A stretch of DNA of 16,584 nt, from contig ONNU01000068.1 of the NCBI GenBank assembly GCA_900319255.1, positions 1 through 16,584 of the forward strand, given 5' to 3'. Below are positions 13,807 through 16,584 of the stretch, one piece after another (position 1 is the stretch's first letter; every line of letters begins with the position of its first letter). Source of the DNA: an uncultured Eubacteriales bacterium (lineage in GTDB: Bacteria; Bacillota; Clostridia; Oscillospirales; Acutalibacteraceae). The notes under the pieces were generated by a model. It was not told the DNA's origin and did no database searches. It saw nothing but the letters and a program-made list of their open reading frames with translations. The position numbers were made by a program, and so were the translations under genes.

Positions 13807-14820
13807 TTATCCCTCGGCATCCTTTTTGTTAAGCTGCGCAAGCTTGTCTGCTATTATTTCAATTGCGCCTGTTTTTGCATAATCTGCGGCAGCCTTTACC
13901 GCAGCGGCGATTGCTACCTCATTAGCGCTTCCATGAGCCTTGAACACAGGCTTGTTAACCCCCATGACAACAGCTCCGCCGTAACGGTTGTAATCAAAAT
14001 ACTGGCGAAGATCGTTCATTTCCTTTTTCATCATCAGAGCGCCCAGCTTTGTGCGGAGATTCTTATAGAAAACGCCCTTGAACATTCCCACGATCTCCTT
14101 TGCAGCGCCCTCATACATCTTTGCGATAACATTCCCGGTAAAGCCGTCTGCAACGATAACATCAGCGACTCCGGAGGGGATATCCCTTGCTTCGGTATTA
14201 CCCGCGAAATTGATATCCGTTTCCTTGAGCAGGGCAAATGCCTCATGCCGCAGTGTATCTCCCTTATGATCCTCTGTGCCCACATTTGCAAGCATGACCT
14301 TGGGATTCTTTATGCCAAGTATCTTTTCCATATATACGCTGCCCATGATAGCGAACTGTCTGAGCATTTCCGCCCTGACCTCAACATTTGCTCCGCCGTC
14401 GATCAGCATGAACGGTCCGCCGGAGGTGGGCATGATCGGCGCAAATGCAGGACGCTTGACGCCCTTTATACGCTTGACGATCATTGTTGCGCCAAGGGTT
14501 ATTGCACCGCTGTTTCCGGCGCTGACAAAGGCGTCGCCCTTGCCCTCGGCAGTAAGCCTCAGTCCCACAGCCATCGAGCTGTCCTTTTTCTCCTTGAGCA
14601 CAGCCCCCGGGTCGTCCTCCATAGTAAGCTCACCGGGCGCGTCAAAGATCTCTATTCCCGTGAGATCAAGCTCATTTTCCTTTGCGCATTTATTTATCTT
14701 ATCCTTATTGCCCACCAGAGCGATCTGCGTTTCCGGGTCATTCCCTGCGGCGGTTATACAACCTTTAAGAACCGCAAGAGGCGCATTATCTCCTCCGAAG
14801 GCATCGACTATTACTTTCAT
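13807..14820 (-). CDS. plsX: Phosphate acyltransferase PlsX
   Basis: Makes acyl-phosphate from acyl-ACP, the first committed step feeding PlsY in phospholipid synthesis; a peripheral membrane enzyme. It begins MKVIVDAFGGDNAPLAVLKG with the family GGDxAP motif at 9-14. Further blocks are DDPGAVLKEKKDSSMAVGL, VSAGNSGAITLGA, LIDGGANVE, ANVGTEDHKGD and VADGFTGNVIAKMYEG. Length 337 residues, normal. The ATG at 14820 has AGGAGG about nine bases upstream and overlaps the trmFO stop by four bases (ATGA). Confidence 0.97.
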   Translation of the reverse strand: MKVIVDAFGGDNAPLAVLKGCITAAGNDPETQIALVGNKDKINKCAKENELDLTGIEIFDAPGELTMEDDPGAVLKEKKDSSMAVGLRLTAEGKGDAFVSAGNSGAITLGATMIVKRIKGVKRPAFAPIMPTSGGPFMLIDGGANVEVRAEMLRQFAIMGSVYMEKILGIKNPKVMLANVGTEDHKGDTLRHEAFALLKETDINFAGNTEARDIPSGVADVIVADGFTGNVIAKMYEGAAKEIVGMFKGVFYKNLRTKLGALMMKKEMNDLRQYFDYNRYGGAVVMGVNKPVFKAHGSANEVAIAAAVKAAADYAKTGAIEIIADKLAQLNKKDAEG

Positions 14821-16142
14821 TCTGTTATTCCCTCCTGAAATGCAGGCTGAACGCTCTCAAGGATCTCAAGAGCTCTTTTTGCATACGCTGCTGCCCGCTC
14901 ACGTTTATCTCTGATATGCTCTGCAAGCGGCGGCAGGATACCTAAATTTGCTCCCATGGGCTGAAAATCGCCGGACTGGCTTTCCGCAATATAATGTGAA
15001 AGCGCGCCGTTCATCGTTTCCGGCGGAAGTATTACAGGCGGCTTGCCCAGAGCGCGTCTTGCCGCATTAACACCAGCGATAAGACCCGAGCCTGCCGATT
15101 CCATATAGCCCTCAACGCCGGTCATCTGTCCTGCGAAGAAAAGCTCCGGATCATCCTTCATAGCGTAATCTGCGCCGAGAAGCCTTGGCGAATCAAGGAA
15201 GGTATTCCTGTGCATCACGCCGTAGCGTACATATTCGGCATTTCTCAGAGCCGGGATCATACCGAAAACTCTTTTCTGCTCCGGAAATTTAAGGTTCGTC
15301 TGGAAGCCCACAAGATTATACAGGGTCTTTTCGCTGTTTTCAGTGCGAAGCTGAAGCACTGCCCAGGGACGGTGTCCTGTTTTCGGGTCGCGCAGCCCCA
15401 CCGGCTTCATAGGTCCGAAGCGCAGCGTATCAAGCCCTCTTCCCGCAAGTATCTCCACCGGCATACAGCCCTCGTACACCTTCGGGTTCATAACATCCAC
15501 ATCATGTCTCGGGGCGCGCTCGGCACTTACAAGAGCAGCGTGGAAGCTTTCGTATTCTTCCTTATTCATCGGGCAGTTGATATAAGCGTCATCTCCGCCC
15601 TTGTCATATCTTGAAGCGGTGAAGGCATATTCAAAGTCGATGCTGTCTGCGGTCACGATAGGAGCAGCCGCATCGAAGAAATGAAGGCTCCCGCCGCAGC
15701 GTCCGATTATTTTTTCAGCAAAAGCATCGCTTGTCAGCGGACCTGTCGCAACAACGGTGATACCGTCCCGGGGGAAATCCGTAATTTCTCTGCCGATTAT
15801 CTCAATATCCGGATGAGCCATAAGCCTTTGCGTTACCATAGCCGAAAAATCATTCCGATCCACCGCAAGCGCGCCGCCTGCCGGAACAGAGCATTTATCC
15901 GCGCACTGCATAAGAAGCGAGCCCATACGGCGCATTTCCTCCTTCAGCAGTCCCGCAGCGCTTTCCACTCTTGCTGCCTTGAGGGAATTTGAGCATATAA
16001 GCTCACAGAAATTATCACTTGAATGAGCAGGCGTTTTTTTCTGCGGCTTCATTTCAAAAAGTCTGACCTTCACGCCTCTTCGCGCGATCTGCCATGCCGC
16101 CTCGCAGCCGGCAAGCCCTGCTCCCAGAACATTTACATGCAT
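14817..16142 (-). CDS. trmFO: Methylenetetrahydrofolate-tRNA-(uracil-5-)-methyltransferase TrmFO
   Basis: A folate- and FAD-dependent enzyme that makes m5U54 (ribothymidine) in the tRNA T-loop. An N-terminal FAD dinucleotide site GAGLAGCEAAW starts at residue 7. Conserved cysteines are C50 (ELICSNSLKA) and C226 (YEGCMPVE), matching the two key cysteines of the family. Other blocks are CSVPAGGALAVDR, SRYDKG, INCPMNKEEY, FGPMKPVGL, VGFQTNLKFPEQK, YGVMHRNTF and the C-terminal FAGQMTGVEGYMESAGSG. The ATG at 16142 gives 441 residues and a canonical MHVNVLGAGLAG start. An in-frame GTG at 16163 would add seven residues but lacks a ribosome site, whereas GGTGGTG lies about five bases before the ATG. 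It is the first gene after the promoter at 16217-16245. Confidence 0.96.
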   Translation of the reverse strand: MHVNVLGAGLAGCEAAWQIARRGVKVRLFEMKPQKKTPAHSSDNFCELICSNSLKAARVESAAGLLKEEMRRMGSLLMQCADKCSVPAGGALAVDRNDFSAMVTQRLMAHPDIEIIGREITDFPRDGITVVATGPLTSDAFAEKIIGRCGGSLHFFDAAAPIVTADSIDFEYAFTASRYDKGGDDAYINCPMNKEEYESFHAALVSAERAPRHDVDVMNPKVYEGCMPVEILAGRGLDTLRFGPMKPVGLRDPKTGHRPWAVLQLRTENSEKTLYNLVGFQTNLKFPEQKRVFGMIPALRNAEYVRYGVMHRNTFLDSPRLLGADYAMKDDPELFFAGQMTGVEGYMESAGSGLIAGVNAARRALGKPPVILPPETMNGALSHYIAESQSGDFQPMGANLGILPPLAEHIRDKRERAAAYAKRALEILESVQPAFQEGITE

Positions 16143-16216
16143 TCTTTCACCACCATTTTCCACTTCATCAGGGAAAAACCTTTATCCCATTTTACAAAAA
16201 AACATACTTACAGTTT

Positions 16217-16245
16217 ATTCTACCACATTTTCATCCCCATTTCAA
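16217..16245 (-). promoter_or_regulatory. Sigma-A type promoter for trmFO and downstream genes
   Basis: Minus-strand TTGAAA (16240-16245) and TAGAAT (16217-16222) are separated by exactly 17 bases, with TG one base before the -10. Transcription should start near 16210, about 68 bases before the trmFO ATG. The same -35, spacing and extended -10 occur in the yqeK promoter. Confidence 0.75.
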
Positions 16246-16262
16246 CCATTTAATCCTGCCGG

Positions 16263-16284
16263 CAGCGCCGGCGTGCCGGCGCTG
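16263..16284. other. GC-rich perfect hairpin upstream of the trmFO promoter
   Basis: CAGCGCCGGC (16263-16272) and GCCGGCGCTG (16275-16284) form a 10-bp perfect inverted repeat with a 2-base centre. On the plus strand it is followed by TCAAAAA; on the minus strand by CCGGCAGG, with TTTTT lying before it. It is not a canonical terminator in either direction. It could be a protein-binding palindrome or the end of a repeat element. Confidence 0.6.
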
Positions 16285-16456
16285 TCAAAAACGCGGGGGC
16301 AGGTCTGACAATGCTTTACTTTTATTCTCGCGTGTTATAGTTGGGTAGTAAGGGTGAAATGGAATTATTCTGAGCCGACTTCTTACCTGAATCCGTAAAC
16401 TCAACAGCGAAAATATAAAAACACAAGCTCTTAGCCGCTGGAGTCTGGCTTCTACA
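16285..16456. other. Non-coding stretch, nothing identified
   Basis: About 170 bases between the GC hairpin and dispersed repeat copy B. There is no credible ribosome site, promoter, RNA gene or strong hairpin. A minus-strand open frame running in from the right edge covers it, but its product has no recognisable features and includes the repeat. Confidence 0.4.
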
Positions 16457-16541
16457 GGGGATAAGGAAAGGGGATTCCAAAAGGGGGAAAACTCAAGGGG
16501 GAACCCCTTGTGGTTTCCACCTTTTGACTCACCAAAGCAGA
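16457..16541 (+). repeat. Dispersed repeat, copy B
   Basis: 85 bases matching copy A (12978-13049) in inverted orientation. It contains CAAGGGG-GAA-CCCCTTG, a 7-bp perfect stem. Compared with copy A it has an additional AAAACTCAAGGGGG-like insertion next to a G-run, which looks like a short duplication. Confidence 0.85.
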
Positions 16542-16584
16542 AAATACTGAAAAAAGTATAACTTAGTGCATGAAAGTTGAACAA

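Noticed and set aside
13933..14838. 301-codon plus-strand open frame
   Set aside because: Antisense to plsX, which is unambiguous. No ribosome site or recognisable domain.
16285..16584. Minus-strand open frame entering from the right edge
   Set aside because: It translates dispersed repeat copy B and low-complexity sequence; no family resemblance, and it runs into the GC hairpin.
1..16584. CRISPR array, tRNA, rRNA, prophage or IS transposase
   Set aside because: I looked for regularly spaced repeats, cloverleaf-like sequences and transposase motifs and saw none.

Overview
The window is a block of bacterial housekeeping genes, almost all on the minus strand. Gene order (trmFO-plsX-rnc ... 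radical SAM-smc-ftsY, then yhbY-nadD ... yqeK-rsfS-leuS), strong AAGGAG-type ribosome binding sites, moderate GC content and two families of dispersed palindromic repeats all suggest a gut-type member of the Clostridia, probably Oscillospiraceae/Ruminococcus-like. The taxonomic assignment is inference.

Layout, reading the minus strand from right to left. The right edge (16164-16584) is non-coding. It holds a promoter for trmFO, a GC-rich hairpin and one copy of a dispersed repeat. The promoter is followed by trmFO (tRNA m5U54 methylation), plsX (phospholipid synthesis) and rnc (RNase III), tightly packed. A spacer with a second, inverted copy of the same repeat separates rnc from a CPBP/CAAX membrane protease gene, an Elp3-like radical SAM gene, smc and ftsY. 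After a 175-base gap with a hairpin come rdgB (nucleotide-pool cleaning), a MITE-like palindromic repeat, yhbY (ribosome assembly), nadD (NAD synthesis), an unrecognised 111-residue gene, yqeG (HAD phosphatase), a DUF6572-like gene and aroQ (shikimate pathway).

The only plus-strand genes form a small island at 2036-2684. It is a DinJ/RelB-type antitoxin with its own consensus promoter, a YafQ-type toxin gene broken by an in-frame TAA at codon 12, and a near-perfect intrinsic terminator. On its far side, the minus-strand cluster resumes from a separate promoter with yqeK, rsfS and the 5' third of a leucyl-tRNA synthetase gene that runs off the left edge.

The genes are mostly linked to growth: translation (leuS, rsfS, yhbY, trmFO, rnc), chromosome segregation (smc), protein targeting (ftsY), and NAD, lipid and aromatic precursor supply. 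I see no rRNA, tRNA, CRISPR array, prophage, IS element or riboswitch. I do not find a convincing new multi-gene system. The most interesting points are the decapitated toxin beside an intact antitoxin, an FtsY whose charged extension is at the C-terminus, a pair of promoters sharing an upstream sequence, and several intergenic repeats.
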